Notes under the pieces: model-generated
What the model saw: only the letters and a program-made list of their open reading frames with translations
Databases searched by the model: none
Told to the model about the DNA's origin: nothing
Position numbers and translations under genes: made by a program
Source of the DNA: Tuwongella immobilis
GTDB lineage: Bacteria; Planctomycetota; Planctomycetia; Gemmatales; Gemmataceae
Length of the DNA stretch: 64,000 bases
Reading direction: 5' to 3'
Assembly (NCBI RefSeq): GCF_901538355.1
Contig: NZ_LR593887.1
Span: 3,324,920-3,388,919 of the forward strand
Part shown: piece after piece, positions 47,463-56,434 of the stretch
Numbering within the stretch: position 1 is the first letter of the stretch
How the letters are laid out: each line of letters opens with the position of its first letter

Positions 47463-47510
47463 ACCAACCCCAGGCAGTTCCCGTCATGCGGGAGCGTGTC
47501 TGGGGTTGGT
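47463..47510 (+). terminator. Hairpin between rho and ribH
   Basis: Outer arms ACCAACCCCAG (47463-47473) and CTGGGGTTGGT (47500-47510) pair perfectly. Inside them, TCCCG and CGGGA form an inner stem around TCATG. The structure lies about 20 bp after the rho stop and 33 bp before ribH. It has no T-run, so it may terminate Rho-dependently or act in the ribH leader. It does not match an FMN riboswitch. Confidence 0.6.
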
Positions 47511-47543
47511 CATTGATGGTGCCAAGGTATCGAAAGGGCTGCT

Positions 47544-48023
47544 ATGCCAACGGTTTACGAAGGAAATTTTGCCACGCCGCATGGTCGATTTGCGCTCGTG
47601 GTGGCCCGCTTCAATGGCTTTCTGGTGGAATCGTTGGCCGAAGGTGCGATGGATGCGCTGAAGCGACACGGAGTCGCAGATGATGCCGTCGATTTGGTCC
47701 GTGTGCCCGGCTCGTTCGAGATTCCAGTCATCGCCCGACATTTGGCCGATAGTCAACGCTATGCCGCGATCATCTGCCTGGGTGCCGTCATCAAGGGCGA
47801 TACCGATCATTACGATTATGTCGCGGGTTCGGCCACGTCTGGAATCGCGCAAGTAGCGACCCAGACGGGGGTTCCGGTGATTTACGGGCTACTCACCTGT
47901 GACACATTAGAACAAGCGATTAATCGCGCGGGCGTGAAGGCTGGAAATAAGGGATTTGAAGCGGCCGTGACCGCAATTGAAATGGTGAATCTGATCCATT
48001 CGTTGCCGAAAGCCAAGGCGTGA
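47544..48023 (+). CDS. ribH: 6,7-dimethyl-8-ribityllumazine synthase
   Basis: This 159-residue lumazine synthase has ARFNGFLVESL for substrate binding and VPGSFEIP. LGAVIKGDTDHYDYV contains the catalytic His, and NRAGVKAGNKG is the phosphate-binding segment. It condenses 5-amino-6-ribitylamino-uracil with dihydroxybutanone phosphate on the riboflavin pathway. No other rib gene is adjacent; it stands alone between rho and a convergent lipoprotein gene. Confidence 0.94.
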   Translation: MPTVYEGNFATPHGRFALVVARFNGFLVESLAEGAMDALKRHGVADDAVDLVRVPGSFEIPVIARHLADSQRYAAIICLGAVIKGDTDHYDYVAGSATSGIAQVATQTGVPVIYGLLTCDTLEQAINRAGVKAGNKGFEAAVTAIEMVNLIHSLPKAKA

Positions 48024-48042
48024 AACGACTTCCGACGTGCAG

Positions 48043-48077
48043 ACCTCTCTCGATCGTGCGTGACGATCGAGAGAGGT
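48043..48077. terminator. Bidirectional hairpin between ribH and the lipoprotein gene
   Basis: A perfect 15-bp stem (ACCTCTCTCGATCGT at 48043-48057 with ACGATCGAGAGAGGT at 48063-48077) and a 5-nt loop sit in the 63 bp between two convergent stops. The stem symmetry and position fit a shared terminator, although neither strand has a long T-run. Confidence 0.75.
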
Positions 48078-48086
48078 GCATTCGCA

Positions 48087-48509
48087 TCACGGCGAGCGAA
48101 GCTGGAAGTCAAACGACTGTTCGCCGCCTTCCTTCACTTCCACTTTCGTACCATTGCCCTTGGCATCGGGCGGAATCACTTCCGATTGCTTCTTCGGGTT
48201 GATCCGCAGCTTCGAGGCTTCTTCGCTGGAGAGCGGCCGATTCTCGGTCGGAGCGGCATTGCTGGTAATGACCACCACTTTTTGCCCCACCGGAACCGCC
48301 GACAGCGAGTAACTGCCGTCTAGAATCGCGCCACCGGCATCCACGCCCTTACCATCCGCGGGCCGAAAGACGATATAGCCATCGGCCACGGGCTTTCCGT
48401 TGAAGTTCACGGTGCCCTTCACCTTGGCCGTCGGTCCGGTGCCAGAGTCACAGCCGACACCAACCAGCAGCATCATTCCAATCACCAATGTCGTGCCAAC
48501 AAATCTCAC
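48087..48509 (-). CDS. Small carboxypeptidase-regulatory-like lipoprotein
   Basis: This 140-residue lipoprotein has the signal TTLVIGMMLLVGVGC (lipobox V-G-V-G-C). A small beta-sandwich follows, beginning KVKGTVNFNGKPVADGYIVFRP. The VxGxVxxNGKPVxxGxVxFxP opening is seen in very many planctomycete lipoproteins encoded next to DUF1559 proteins. The start is GTG at 48509, with GAGGTGA in front. It lies 34 bp downstream of the DUF1559 gene and is almost certainly co-transcribed with it. Molecular role unknown. Confidence 0.84.
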   Translation of the reverse strand: MRFVGTTLVIGMMLLVGVGCDSGTGPTAKVKGTVNFNGKPVADGYIVFRPADGKGVDAGGAILDGSYSLSAVPVGQKVVVITSNAAPTENRPLSSEEASKLRINPKKQSEVIPPDAKGNGTKVEVKEGGEQSFDFQLRSP

Positions 48510-48543
48510 AGTTCACCTCGTGGGAGAGATCGCAAGGAAAACC

Positions 48544-49563
48544 TTAGTCTTGCGCGACGACTTCGCCATTGGCGCGCGTGCCCATCGACTGCCACACCGC
48601 AGCCGCAATGCTGTCACGGATGAAGCGAACGCTGCCATCGGCCATCGCCGCATTGACGCCGCCGGTGTGCTTGCTTCGGGCTGCGGCATGCGCTCCCGCC
48701 GCGCTCGGACCCGCGCCGTTGTTTCCGCCGATGCTGGTACAAGGGGCTTTGTAGGTCGAATCGCCTTGCGTTTGCGGACATGGCCCAATGATTTGATCGG
48801 GTGCCGAACTATTCGGCGACAGACTCGTCGAAAACAACCCGCCGCCCATGTTGCCATAAATCATGCTGCCAATCGGGCCGCCCCACCCCGCGGTGGTGGG
48901 CACCACCCCTTCGGCGAGCATGACGGTATTCGAGGTGCCGTCCGAGATGCCAACCAGGGTGATGTTTCGATTCGTGTTGTCGATCGCACTTTGGTTGGGC
49001 TTCACGCCGAAGACGCCAAGGCCGGAATACGTGTTCCCACTGGTCGGGTTGCCGTACATGTCGCCCGAACCCGTGCAGCCACGGTAGTTTCCGCGATAGA
49101 AGCCCCAGGTATCGCTGGTGATCTCATTCGCGGAGTTGGTCGTATCGCTGGGACACATGAACGAACTGATGATCGCATTGCGGGCATCGCGTTGCGTTGG
49201 CCCCGTCGGACTGCGATCGCCGCCGTTTTGGGTGTAGCTGTTGTTCAGATTGATCGGCAGCGCAACATACAACCGATAAACCGCTTCTTGTTCGATGCCC
49301 GGCAGAATGTACTGCACCCACGTAAAGGTATCCCACAGATCGTATTTGCGACCCGTCGGAAGCACACTATTGGCATCATGATAGTTATGAATGGCCAACC
49401 CCAATTGCTTGAGGTTGTTTTGGCACTTCATCCGTGCCGCCGCTTCACGCACCTTCTGCACGGCGGGAAGCAATAGTCCAATCAAAATCGCAATGATTGC
49501 GATGACGACGAGCAGCTCGATCAGAGTGAAGCCACGAGCCCGCTCACGATACCAAACGCGCAT
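48544..49563 (-). CDS. DUF1559 protein with type IV pilin-like N-terminus
   Basis: This 339-residue protein starts at the ATG at 49563 (CGGAG upstream). The prepilin cleavage/methylation motif [27 protein letters not shown] is split as G-F-T-L-I-E plus a hydrophobic helix at residues about 9-35. [18 protein letters not shown] follows, then a secreted domain ending in [12 protein letters not shown], the family's C-terminal DG motif. DUF1559 proteins exist in dozens of copies per planctomycete genome and are processed by prepilin peptidase. Whether they form pili or pseudopili is not known. Confidence 0.9.
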   Translation of the reverse strand: MRVWYRERARGFTLIELLVVIAIIAILIGLLLPAVQKVREAAARMKCQNNLKQLGLAIHNYHDANSVLPTGRKYDLWDTFTWVQYILPGIEQEAVYRLYVALPINLNNSYTQNGGDRSPTGPTQRDARNAIISSFMCPSDTTNSANEITSDTWGFYRGNYRGCTGSGDMYGNPTSGNTYSGLGVFGVKPNQSAIDNTNRNITLVGISDGTSNTVMLAEGVVPTTAGWGGPIGSMIYGNMGGGLFSTSLSPNSSAPDQIIGPCPQTQGDSTYKAPCTSIGGNNGAGPSAAGAHAAARSKHTGGVNAAMADGSVRFIRDSIAAAVWQSMGTRANGEVVAQD

Positions 49564-49895
49564 GATAGAACTCCGAGAGAGGTCACGTGGACACCCACAG
49601 AATCGGATGCAATCCACGTGAGTTCTACCGGATTGAACCCCAAGAACTCATCAAGGTTGTTTTGATGAGAACTTTATGAGCAATCCTTGATATTGGAAAT
49701 GAGAAAACTTTTAACATCCTAACGATATGGGCAGATTCTCGGCAAGCCCGAATTTCTCGAAATTAGTGACAATTTCAAATCGGTTGACTTCGATTGGATG
49801 CGAACCATTCCACCTGTCGAAAAACGGCAAATCCCCCGATGATTCGTGATGAATTCATCGAGGGATTTGGATGGATTTCAGGGATTTTGGCACGC
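49564..49895. other. Intergenic region between the glycosyltransferase and DUF1559 genes
   Basis: About 330 bp, AT-richer than its surroundings. It holds a short hairpin in the DUF1559 leader (CTCATCAA at 49647-49654 with TTGATGAG at 49662-49669) and, near the glycosyltransferase end, an imperfect inverted repeat (AAATCCCCCGATGA at 49830-49843 with TCATCGAGGGATTT at 49856-49869, one mismatch) that may end the glycosyltransferase transcript. I see no gene. Confidence 0.55.
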
Positions 49896-51929
49896 TCAAT
49901 TCCGCGAACGACGTTCCGCTTGAATCTGTTGCAATCGCGCAAGCATGCGTTGGCCAAAGGCTTGCAGCGACAATTGCGACTCCAGATCCAATTTAGCACG
50001 GGCACCAAGATCGCGTGCCGCCTGGGGATTTTCTCGAATCCAACGCATCCAGTGGGCCGCGTGATCCAAGCACGGATCGCCCCAGCCGATCCCCTTCGGA
50101 TACGGTCCCACATCTTCTTGAATCAACACGCGCTTGGTATCAACGAGCAAACTATTGTCCGATGTCATGAAATCGAGATTGCCCGAATACCCGCTGGCGA
50201 TGACGGGTTTCCCCAACAGCATCGCCTCGGCCATCGTCAGCCCCAAGCCTTCGGAGCGATGCAGCGAGACGAACGCATCCGCCGCCTGCATCAGTCCCAG
50301 CACGCGCTCCCGTGGCCACAGCCCTTCGAGAACCGTCGCCCCGACTTTGCTCGCGGCTTCCAGCAATTGCTGACGTTCTTGCGGATACCGATGCGATCGA
50401 TTGACCTTGATGACCAGCTTGGCCCCCGACTGTTTCGGAAACGCTCGCCCGAACGCCTCGATGAGGCCAATCGGATTCTTGCGGACCATCATGCTCGCCA
50501 TGTCAAAGACGAACAGAAAGACGCATTCATCCTTGTGGAATCCCCACTCGCTACGGTCGATGTGCGGCACTTTGGGCAGCTCGACCCCGGGCAACATCGT
50601 CACCACGGGGCGACGAAACCGAGCGCGGAACGCATCGGCGATGAATCGCGTGGGGGCCCAAATTTCGGAGACCGCATCATCCGCATGCTGCCAAACGTGC
50701 GGTACTTCTTCCAATTCCCAATACCAGACCGCGATTCGATGCACATCCGAACGCAACCGCATGCCGCTAAACGGAATCTGTTCGTTCAGGAACGAATTCA
50801 CCGCGACGGTCGCGATACTAATTTCGTGGGTTTCGATTTCCTGATAGCGTTCGCGGTCGGCCCAATTCGTCTCGAACAGCACCGGAATGTCGCGGCGTCC
50901 GCAACGAACATTGGCACGCTCCAAAGCCCGTCCCAATGCATGGGCGGCTTCTTGGAGTCCGCTGAGATATCGGAAGTGACCAATCAGATTGACGGCGAGT
51001 TGCTGCGGAATCCCCTGCTCGAATTCGGCACGAAGCTGGTGTTGCCAGGCGGAATTCGGTTGTGGCACAGGTTGTCGTCGTAGCCATGCCAAGACGGCAT
51101 TCACATCGCCGAGATTGGCTTGCGCTGCGGGAAAGCTCGCCTTCAATTCCGGTTGCGCGGCCAAAAGCAACTGCAATTCATCCCACGAGCGATACCGCGC
51201 GGGAAACTCCAAGCACTTGCTCCATCGGGAGTTCAGTTGATATTCCGCTTGCAGCCATCGTTGGAATGTTTGCCAGCCGAAAATCGTCAACGCGTGCGGG
51301 AATTTTGTCTGCCATTCCGGCTGATGCAAATAAGTCGCGGCCAGGGCACCGGGAAGATCTTCTTCCAATTCGAACATCATCCACAGGCATTCCTCGGGTT
51401 CCAATCCCAGATTCGAGGGGCCGTGAACGAGCAACCATTGGAGATATTCACGGCGTCCGCAGGGGAGCAATCCCAACGGAAATGCCGCGCGGAGATCACT
51501 ACGAAGTTCGTAGACGCGCTTGACTCGGCGGGCGGGATCGGCATCCCAGACGGCTCGCAATCGTGCGATGGCGACCGGGGAGAGATCATATTTTTCCGTC
51601 GCAACCTCGAACAACCATTTGCCGAATTCGCCGGTTGTGCCAGCCGATAACGCTTTCGGAAATTGCCGAGCAAACCACGGTCGGCTGGACAACAGCGCGA
51701 GGATAAATCGGACGGCTTGGCGATCGTCGGATTCGAGATCGGCTCCGGATAACTCCAACGGTGCAACGCCGCATTCTTGCAGCAGCGGATTGAGCACGCG
51801 CGGATTGCGAATGGAGAAATACGAAGAAGCGGTTTCTCCACGCCACCAATCACGTGCCCGACGCAGAATCGATCGCGGTGCGCTAAACATGCGTTTGAGA
51901 CTTTGCATCGTTGGGGTCAGCGAGGGCAT
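49896..51929 (-). CDS. GT4-type glycosyltransferase with long helical N-terminal region
   Basis: This 677-residue protein has a C-terminal half (about residues 340-670) that is a GT-B fold of the GT4 type: LFVFDMASMMVRKNPIGLIEAFGRAF, VIKVNRSHRYPQERQQLLE, and EGLGLTMAEAMLLGKPVIAS (the E-x7-E nucleotide-sugar motif). The N-terminal 330 residues are helical with repeated aromatic/Leu blocks (REYLQWLLVHG, TFQRWLQAEYQL, DVNAVLAWLRR), an arrangement I cannot name. It lies 28 bp downstream of the larger glycosyltransferase gene and is likely in one operon with it, for envelope or extracellular polysaccharide. Confidence 0.82.
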   Translation of the reverse strand: MPSLTPTMQSLKRMFSAPRSILRRARDWWRGETASSYFSIRNPRVLNPLLQECGVAPLELSGADLESDDRQAVRFILALLSSRPWFARQFPKALSAGTTGEFGKWLFEVATEKYDLSPVAIARLRAVWDADPARRVKRVYELRSDLRAAFPLGLLPCGRREYLQWLLVHGPSNLGLEPEECLWMMFELEEDLPGALAATYLHQPEWQTKFPHALTIFGWQTFQRWLQAEYQLNSRWSKCLEFPARYRSWDELQLLLAAQPELKASFPAAQANLGDVNAVLAWLRRQPVPQPNSAWQHQLRAEFEQGIPQQLAVNLIGHFRYLSGLQEAAHALGRALERANVRCGRRDIPVLFETNWADRERYQEIETHEISIATVAVNSFLNEQIPFSGMRLRSDVHRIAVWYWELEEVPHVWQHADDAVSEIWAPTRFIADAFRARFRRPVVTMLPGVELPKVPHIDRSEWGFHKDECVFLFVFDMASMMVRKNPIGLIEAFGRAFPKQSGAKLVIKVNRSHRYPQERQQLLEAASKVGATVLEGLWPRERVLGLMQAADAFVSLHRSEGLGLTMAEAMLLGKPVIASGYSGNLDFMTSDNSLLVDTKRVLIQEDVGPYPKGIGWGDPCLDHAAHWMRWIRENPQAARDLGARAKLDLESQLSLQAFGQRMLARLQQIQAERRSRN

Positions 51930-51957
51930 GCGACAAAACTCCTAGTCGATGCACGAC

Positions 51958-54900
51958 TCAAACTCGGGCGGTCGGTCCGACGCGTGCGAGACGCGGGGCG
52001 ACTTGGCGGGCTCGACTTCCATGGCGAGCGACGCTGAGGATTACTGTCTCATATCGGTCAAGCATTTCGGAATAATTAAGGTGGTTCTCGAAAGCCGACC
52101 GGGATTCTTGGGCAAATTGCGCTCGCAATGCCGGGTTTGACAACAGTTGTTCCAACCGATCTGCCAATCCGTCCGCATCGTGGCGGGCAAACTGCAACGC
52201 ATGCTGATTCCAGAATACCTGTTCCGGCACGCCCTGACACGGCGTGGATACGATTGGCAGGCCGTAGGCTTGCGCTTCCAGCACCGCGCGGCTAAACGTC
52301 TCCATATGCGACGTGCAGACGAAGAGATCCGCCGATCGGAAAAAGGCACGAATTTGATCCGTTTCCGGAATCAAAAACACGTGATCCTGTAATCCATAAT
52401 GGGCAATCAAATGACCCACATATTGACTGTAATGCAGCCCCTGACGCGCTCCGATCAGATAGATCGAGAAATCATCCCGCTTGTCTCGCAATCGCTTCGC
52501 AGCTTCGACCAACAGGTGTTGCCCCTTGCGTTCGATCACCGTTCCCACGGCGATGATGCGCTGTCGATTCATCGGCCCTGGCACTTGCGTGGCAGCTTCG
52601 GCCCGAGTCAGGGCGGCAATTTCCCGATCAAACGGCGTGACATCCAGCCCGTTGTGGATGACCTGGATATTGTTCTTGACGTTGAGCCGTTGAAATAATT
52701 GCGCGGTATCGTGCGAAGCGGGAATCACCCGGCTGGCCAGTTGGAACGCCTGCTCGCAGCGATCTTTCGCATACGGTGACATCAATTGACGCAATTGCGA
52801 TTCCGAATAACTTTCGTGGATGATCCATACCGATGGAATCCGCAAGCGTGCTGCCGCCTCGACAATCGGGAAACTCAGCAGCGTGTTGGCGACCACCACA
52901 TCCGGCGCGAGCTGCTTCAGAAGTCGAGTCGTGCGTTGCTGGTACGCTCGATAGGTGCCGACATCCCACTGCATATCAATGAACCGCGGACTGACCGGCG
53001 ATTCGTCCACCACCACGGGGATTTGCATCGCGTCCATGGTGCGACGCCCCTTCCCGTCCATCGGGGAATAGAGCGTGGATTGCACCGATTGCCGTCGATT
53101 CAGGCCGTCCATGATCTCAAACAGATAGCGCGGTGCCCCTTCAGTGTTGTTCAAATTGTGCGTGATGAACAGCACTTGTTTCGGTGGCGTGCGGAACGAC
53201 GGCAATTCCGGCAGTGGGCCATCCACTTCCGGACGGAAACTCCATCGGGCACTCAGGTTCGGATTGTAGTAGCGATCGGCACGCCGCTGATACTGCTTGC
53301 GAAATGCCAGCAATTCGCTCGGGCGATCATTCCGCTCATTGGAATCATCGGCGGTTCGTTCGATCAACGATCGGAACTCGACACCACCAATAGACAGCGA
53401 GCGATAGCCCGCATCGGCGAGGCGCATTCCGAAATCGACATCGAATAAACCATGGCCATAGTGTTCTGCATGGAATCCGCCGACGGCATCGAATGCTTTG
53501 CGAGAAATGAGCAACGCGCTGGCGGGCATCGCCGCCACGGCTCGATGAATTTCCGCCTGGAAATAATAACTCACCGACTGCTCGGGGAGACCATGAAACG
53601 CATATGCCGGTGCAATACCATCGCGAAGATTCAGCACCAGTCCCGCATGCAAGAGCGTGCCATCCATCGCCCGCTGAATCGGCCCAACAGCCCCGACTCC
53701 CGGCAACGTCGCATAGCCAACCAACTGCGTCAACCAGCGATCATCCGATGGGACCAGCCCCGCATCTAACAGCAGCACATAGGGTTCCGTCAATTCGGCG
53801 ATGCAATCGTTCCACTGCTCGGCTTGATTGCCTGCAGCGGGCACAATCATTCCGCAAATCCGGGGATCGCGATCGGTGTACGTCCCCACCAGGCCGCGAA
53901 GCTGATCCCGATTCGCCTGATCCGGAATCAACACGATCAGCCGATCTTGCGGATGCCGCATCGCTGTCACGAGCGCATCCAGCGACTTCCGCAGCACTTC
54001 CAGCGTTGCGTTCGCCCGAAGCAGAATCGCAACCGGCGCGGTCCGTTCTGGCCAGCGGAATTGATTGATGGGCAAATTGAGTCGTTTGGCAATCGTCGGC
54101 TGTTCCAATTCGGCATCAATCCGATGGCGGAACAAATGATCTTCCACCGCCTTGCGGCCTGAAAGATGCACAAACGGCTTGACCCCGGCACTACTCGCCG
54201 TCGATTCCGCGATCGCCCGCCAGTGATACAAAATCTTGGGAATGTGGAAGATACGGTCGGTTTCGCCGATCACTCGCAGCAGCAAATCGTGATCTTGCGA
54301 CCCTTCGTAGCCCAGGCGGAATCGCCCGACCTTCTCAAATAGCACGCGACGCATGCAGGTAAAATGGTTGATGTAGTTGTAGGCGAGGAACATCTCCGGC
54401 GACCAATCCGGCTTGAATTGCGGATCGAATCGGCGATTCTGTTCATCGATCTTATCTTCGTCGCTGTAAATGAGATCGGCTTCGGGATGCTGTTGCAGCA
54501 GCGCGACGATTTCAAAGAGCGCATGCGGCGCGAGCATATCGTCATTATCGAGCAGCGCAACGAATGTTCCCGATGCCTGCCCTGCCGCGGAGTTGCTGGC
54601 CGCGCAGATATGCCCGTTTTTGGGCCGCATCACGAGTTGGATGCGCGGATCGAGCGGCAGTCGCTTCAACGCCCGACGGGTTTCGGGCTTCGTCGAGGCA
54701 TCATCGGCGATGCAGAGTTCCCAATTGTCATACACTTGATCGAACACCGACTGCACCGCCGCCTCAAGCCAGCGGGCCTCGACATTGTACACCGGCATGA
54801 TGATGCTAATTTTGGGGCGATAGGCAAACCCTTTCGCCAGCTGCCGCATTTCGTCGAGCATGGCCGGCGTGAGCGCCGTGTGTCGCACAAAGCCATCATG

Positions 54901-55443
54901 CGGAATCGGCCCTCGCCCCGGACGACGCAGTAATTTCCCCATCAATCGGCGTTGAATGCGCGTGGCGAGATCGCCAACTCGGTGCCGCGCGACCGCATCG
55001 CCCAGAATCGCCGCTGCCAACAGTTTGGTGGTTCGTTTGGCGCGGCCTAAATTCTTTCGCAGAAACGACTTCGCGGGCGGCGTAGGAGCCCGCCGGTTGC
55101 CGATTTCGCTCACCGAGACATCAGCGACCGATTGCATCCGCTCGGTTGTACCAATGCGCACCTGAATGCGCTCACTGCCCAGTTCACGCGGAAAATGCAC
55201 CGAAGCGTGAAAGATCATCTGATCGGCAACTTCCGCCGGTCGAGTCGTGACCGGCACGATCGCGCGCGGTTGGCCATCGACACAGACTTCCATCTGCAGC
55301 GTCGCGGTGGTGGCCGGGCCTCGCCATTCGCTGCCCACTCCGAGGAGCGGAATGTCGGAGAACGGGTCGGAGAACCATTCCAGGAATAATTCCGACGAAG
55401 TTGGCCGAACGATTTCGGCGGTCGCGGATTCGATCGGCGTCAT
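51958..55443 (-). CDS. Tripartite glycosyltransferase (GT2, GT2-like, GT4)
   Basis: This is a protein of about 1161 residues. After a beta-rich N-terminal part of about 200 residues comes a GT2 domain: KISIIMPVYNVEARWLEAAV, LLDNDDM (DxD-like), IYSDEDKIDE and EGSQDHDLLLRVI. A second GT-A-like segment follows (APVAILLRANATLEVLRKSL, VLLLDAGLVPSDDRWL, GGFHAEHYGHGLFDVDFGMRL). The C-terminus is a GT4 unit (RIIAVGTVIERKGQHLLVEA, METFSRAVLEAQAYGLPIVST). Such fusions usually make repeat units of surface glycans. The ATG at 55443 has GGGAG 6 bases upstream; a GTG at 55470 is an alternative. Confidence 0.85.
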   Translation of the reverse strand: MTPIESATAEIVRPTSSELFLEWFSDPFSDIPLLGVGSEWRGPATTATLQMEVCVDGQPRAIVPVTTRPAEVADQMIFHASVHFPRELGSERIQVRIGTTERMQSVADVSVSEIGNRRAPTPPAKSFLRKNLGRAKRTTKLLAAAILGDAVARHRVGDLATRIQRRLMGKLLRRPGRGPIPHDGFVRHTALTPAMLDEMRQLAKGFAYRPKISIIMPVYNVEARWLEAAVQSVFDQVYDNWELCIADDASTKPETRRALKRLPLDPRIQLVMRPKNGHICAASNSAAGQASGTFVALLDNDDMLAPHALFEIVALLQQHPEADLIYSDEDKIDEQNRRFDPQFKPDWSPEMFLAYNYINHFTCMRRVLFEKVGRFRLGYEGSQDHDLLLRVIGETDRIFHIPKILYHWRAIAESTASSAGVKPFVHLSGRKAVEDHLFRHRIDAELEQPTIAKRLNLPINQFRWPERTAPVAILLRANATLEVLRKSLDALVTAMRHPQDRLIVLIPDQANRDQLRGLVGTYTDRDPRICGMIVPAAGNQAEQWNDCIAELTEPYVLLLDAGLVPSDDRWLTQLVGYATLPGVGAVGPIQRAMDGTLLHAGLVLNLRDGIAPAYAFHGLPEQSVSYYFQAEIHRAVAAMPASALLISRKAFDAVGGFHAEHYGHGLFDVDFGMRLADAGYRSLSIGGVEFRSLIERTADDSNERNDRPSELLAFRKQYQRRADRYYNPNLSARWSFRPEVDGPLPELPSFRTPPKQVLFITHNLNNTEGAPRYLFEIMDGLNRRQSVQSTLYSPMDGKGRRTMDAMQIPVVVDESPVSPRFIDMQWDVGTYRAYQQRTTRLLKQLAPDVVVANTLLSFPIVEAAARLRIPSVWIIHESYSESQLRQLMSPYAKDRCEQAFQLASRVIPASHDTAQLFQRLNVKNNIQVIHNGLDVTPFDREIAALTRAEAATQVPGPMNRQRIIAVGTVIERKGQHLLVEAAKRLRDKRDDFSIYLIGARQGLHYSQYVGHLIAHYGLQDHVFLIPETDQIRAFFRSADLFVCTSHMETFSRAVLEAQAYGLPIVSTPCQGVPEQVFWNQHALQFARHDADGLADRLEQLLSNPALRAQFAQESRSAFENHLNYSEMLDRYETVILSVARHGSRARQVAPRLARVGPTARV

Positions 55444-55826
55444 CGGATGCTCCCAGAATTGAAAATCCACGCCAGAACGACCCCAATCGAGCCCGACTCC
55501 GCACGATCATTGTCGCACGGGTCGAAGGATTCGGGATGTGGGTCGGCCGGGTGGAGGGCAGTCACAACGGATTCCGTTCCGAGGTCATTCGGTGAGTCAT
55601 CACCCACCCAGACGATCGGCCAGTGCCAATCGATTGGCAGGTCGGAAGAATTTTTTGAAGAAACCATCCGCCGAGTTGGCGAATGCGATGCAAGCAGCTT
55701 TCGAAGCGAATTGCCGCAGAAATCGACCCGCGAAGGGATCGGGGCGGGAACAGTTTTGTCGGCGACAATTGACGAAGATCGCGAACCGATGCGGGGTTGC
55801 GCTTCGGGGAACGAACGATCTTCCAT
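55440..55826 (-). CDS. Possible small hypothetical protein coupled to the glycosyltransferase
   Basis: A minus-strand frame of 128 codons from ATG 55826 (157 codons from a TTG at 55913) ends exactly at the glycosyltransferase ATG with a 4-nt ATGA overlap. The translation (MEDRSFPEAQPRIGSR..., ...DWHWPIVWVGDDSPNDLG...) matches nothing I recognise and has no signal or membrane segment. The overlap favours a real coupled gene, but an antisense frame of similar length on the plus strand weakens the case. Confidence 0.3.
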   Translation of the reverse strand: MEDRSFPEAQPRIGSRSSSIVADKTVPAPIPSRVDFCGNSLRKLLASHSPTRRMVSSKNSSDLPIDWHWPIVWVGDDSPNDLGTESVVTALHPADPHPESFDPCDNDRAESGSIGVVLAWIFNSGSIR

Positions 55827-55992
55827 GACCGACGGCTCCGCCTGCGGGCTTGAATGCTGGGCATCCGACCCAGCTTGACACGCCGTTCTACGCGGTCGAT
55901 CGAAACGGGTCAATGCGAAGTTGCATTGGCAAGCGGGCGATTTGGACTAGAATCAATTCCAGAGGCATCCGTCCGAGTTTGGGTATCGCCAA
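55827..55992. other. Upstream region of nusB
   Basis: Together with the doubtful frame at 55440-55826, this forms a gap of about 550 bp without a firm gene between the glycosyltransferase and nusB. Apart from the nusB promoter-like element I see no RNA gene or repeat in it. Confidence 0.5.
55926..55953 (+). promoter_or_regulatory. Sigma-70-like promoter for nusB-PHP-ftsY
   Basis: TTGGCA at 55926-55931, a 16-nt spacer, and TAGAAT at 55948-55953; each box matches the consensus at 5 of 6. It lies 39 bp before the nusB ATG, so the leader would be about 30 nt. Confidence 0.65.
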
Positions 55993-56430
55993 ATGATTCG
56001 AGCGCGTTCGCGGGCACGTGAAGTGGCCATGCAATTACTGGTGCAGTACGAGACCAATCCCCAAGTCAAGCGACTGGTGATCACTCGATTCGCACACGAC
56101 CGTCTGAGCAATGACGAATTAGAAGCATTCTGTCTGCGGCTCTACGATGGAACCGTGCGATTTCTGGACGAATTGGATCGGCAGCTCAGCAGCGTCTCGC
56201 AAAACTGGCGGTTGAATCGGATGGCGGTGGTGGATCGCAACGTCCTGCGGCTGGGGCTGTTTGAGATCACGCGGATGCCCGACCTGGCGACGCCTGCCCC
56301 GGTGGTCATCGATGAGATGATCGAACTGGCCAAGCGGTTCGGCTCGAAGGATTCCCCGTCGTTTATCAACGGAATTTTGGATCGATTCGCCAAACCTGCG
56401 CCCTTGGCCGCAGTCCCCCCCACGGAGTGA
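55993..56430 (+). CDS. nusB: Transcription antitermination factor NusB
   Basis: This 145-residue helical protein has the NusB pattern: ARSRAREVAMQLLVQYE at the N-terminus, WRLNRMAVVDRNVLRLGLFEI in the middle, and PAPVVIDEMIELAKRFGSKDSPSFINGILD near the end. NusB with NusE (S10) binds boxA RNA and supports rRNA antitermination. It is the first gene of a plus-strand block and is followed 4 bp later by a PHP-domain gene. Confidence 0.92.
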   Translation: MIRARSRAREVAMQLLVQYETNPQVKRLVITRFAHDRLSNDELEAFCLRLYDGTVRFLDELDRQLSSVSQNWRLNRMAVVDRNVLRLGLFEITRMPDLATPAPVVIDEMIELAKRFGSKDSPSFINGILDRFAKPAPLAAVPPTE

Positions 56431-56434
56431 GCGA

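Noticed and set aside
47445-47543. FMN riboswitch upstream of ribH
   Set aside because: The region is only about 100 bp and holds one long hairpin; the multi-helix FMN element with its conserved AGGGGC-type segments is absent.
49794-51083. 429-codon plus-strand frame antisense to the GT4 gene
   Set aside because: The GT4 signature and length are on the minus strand; the plus translation has shadow composition.
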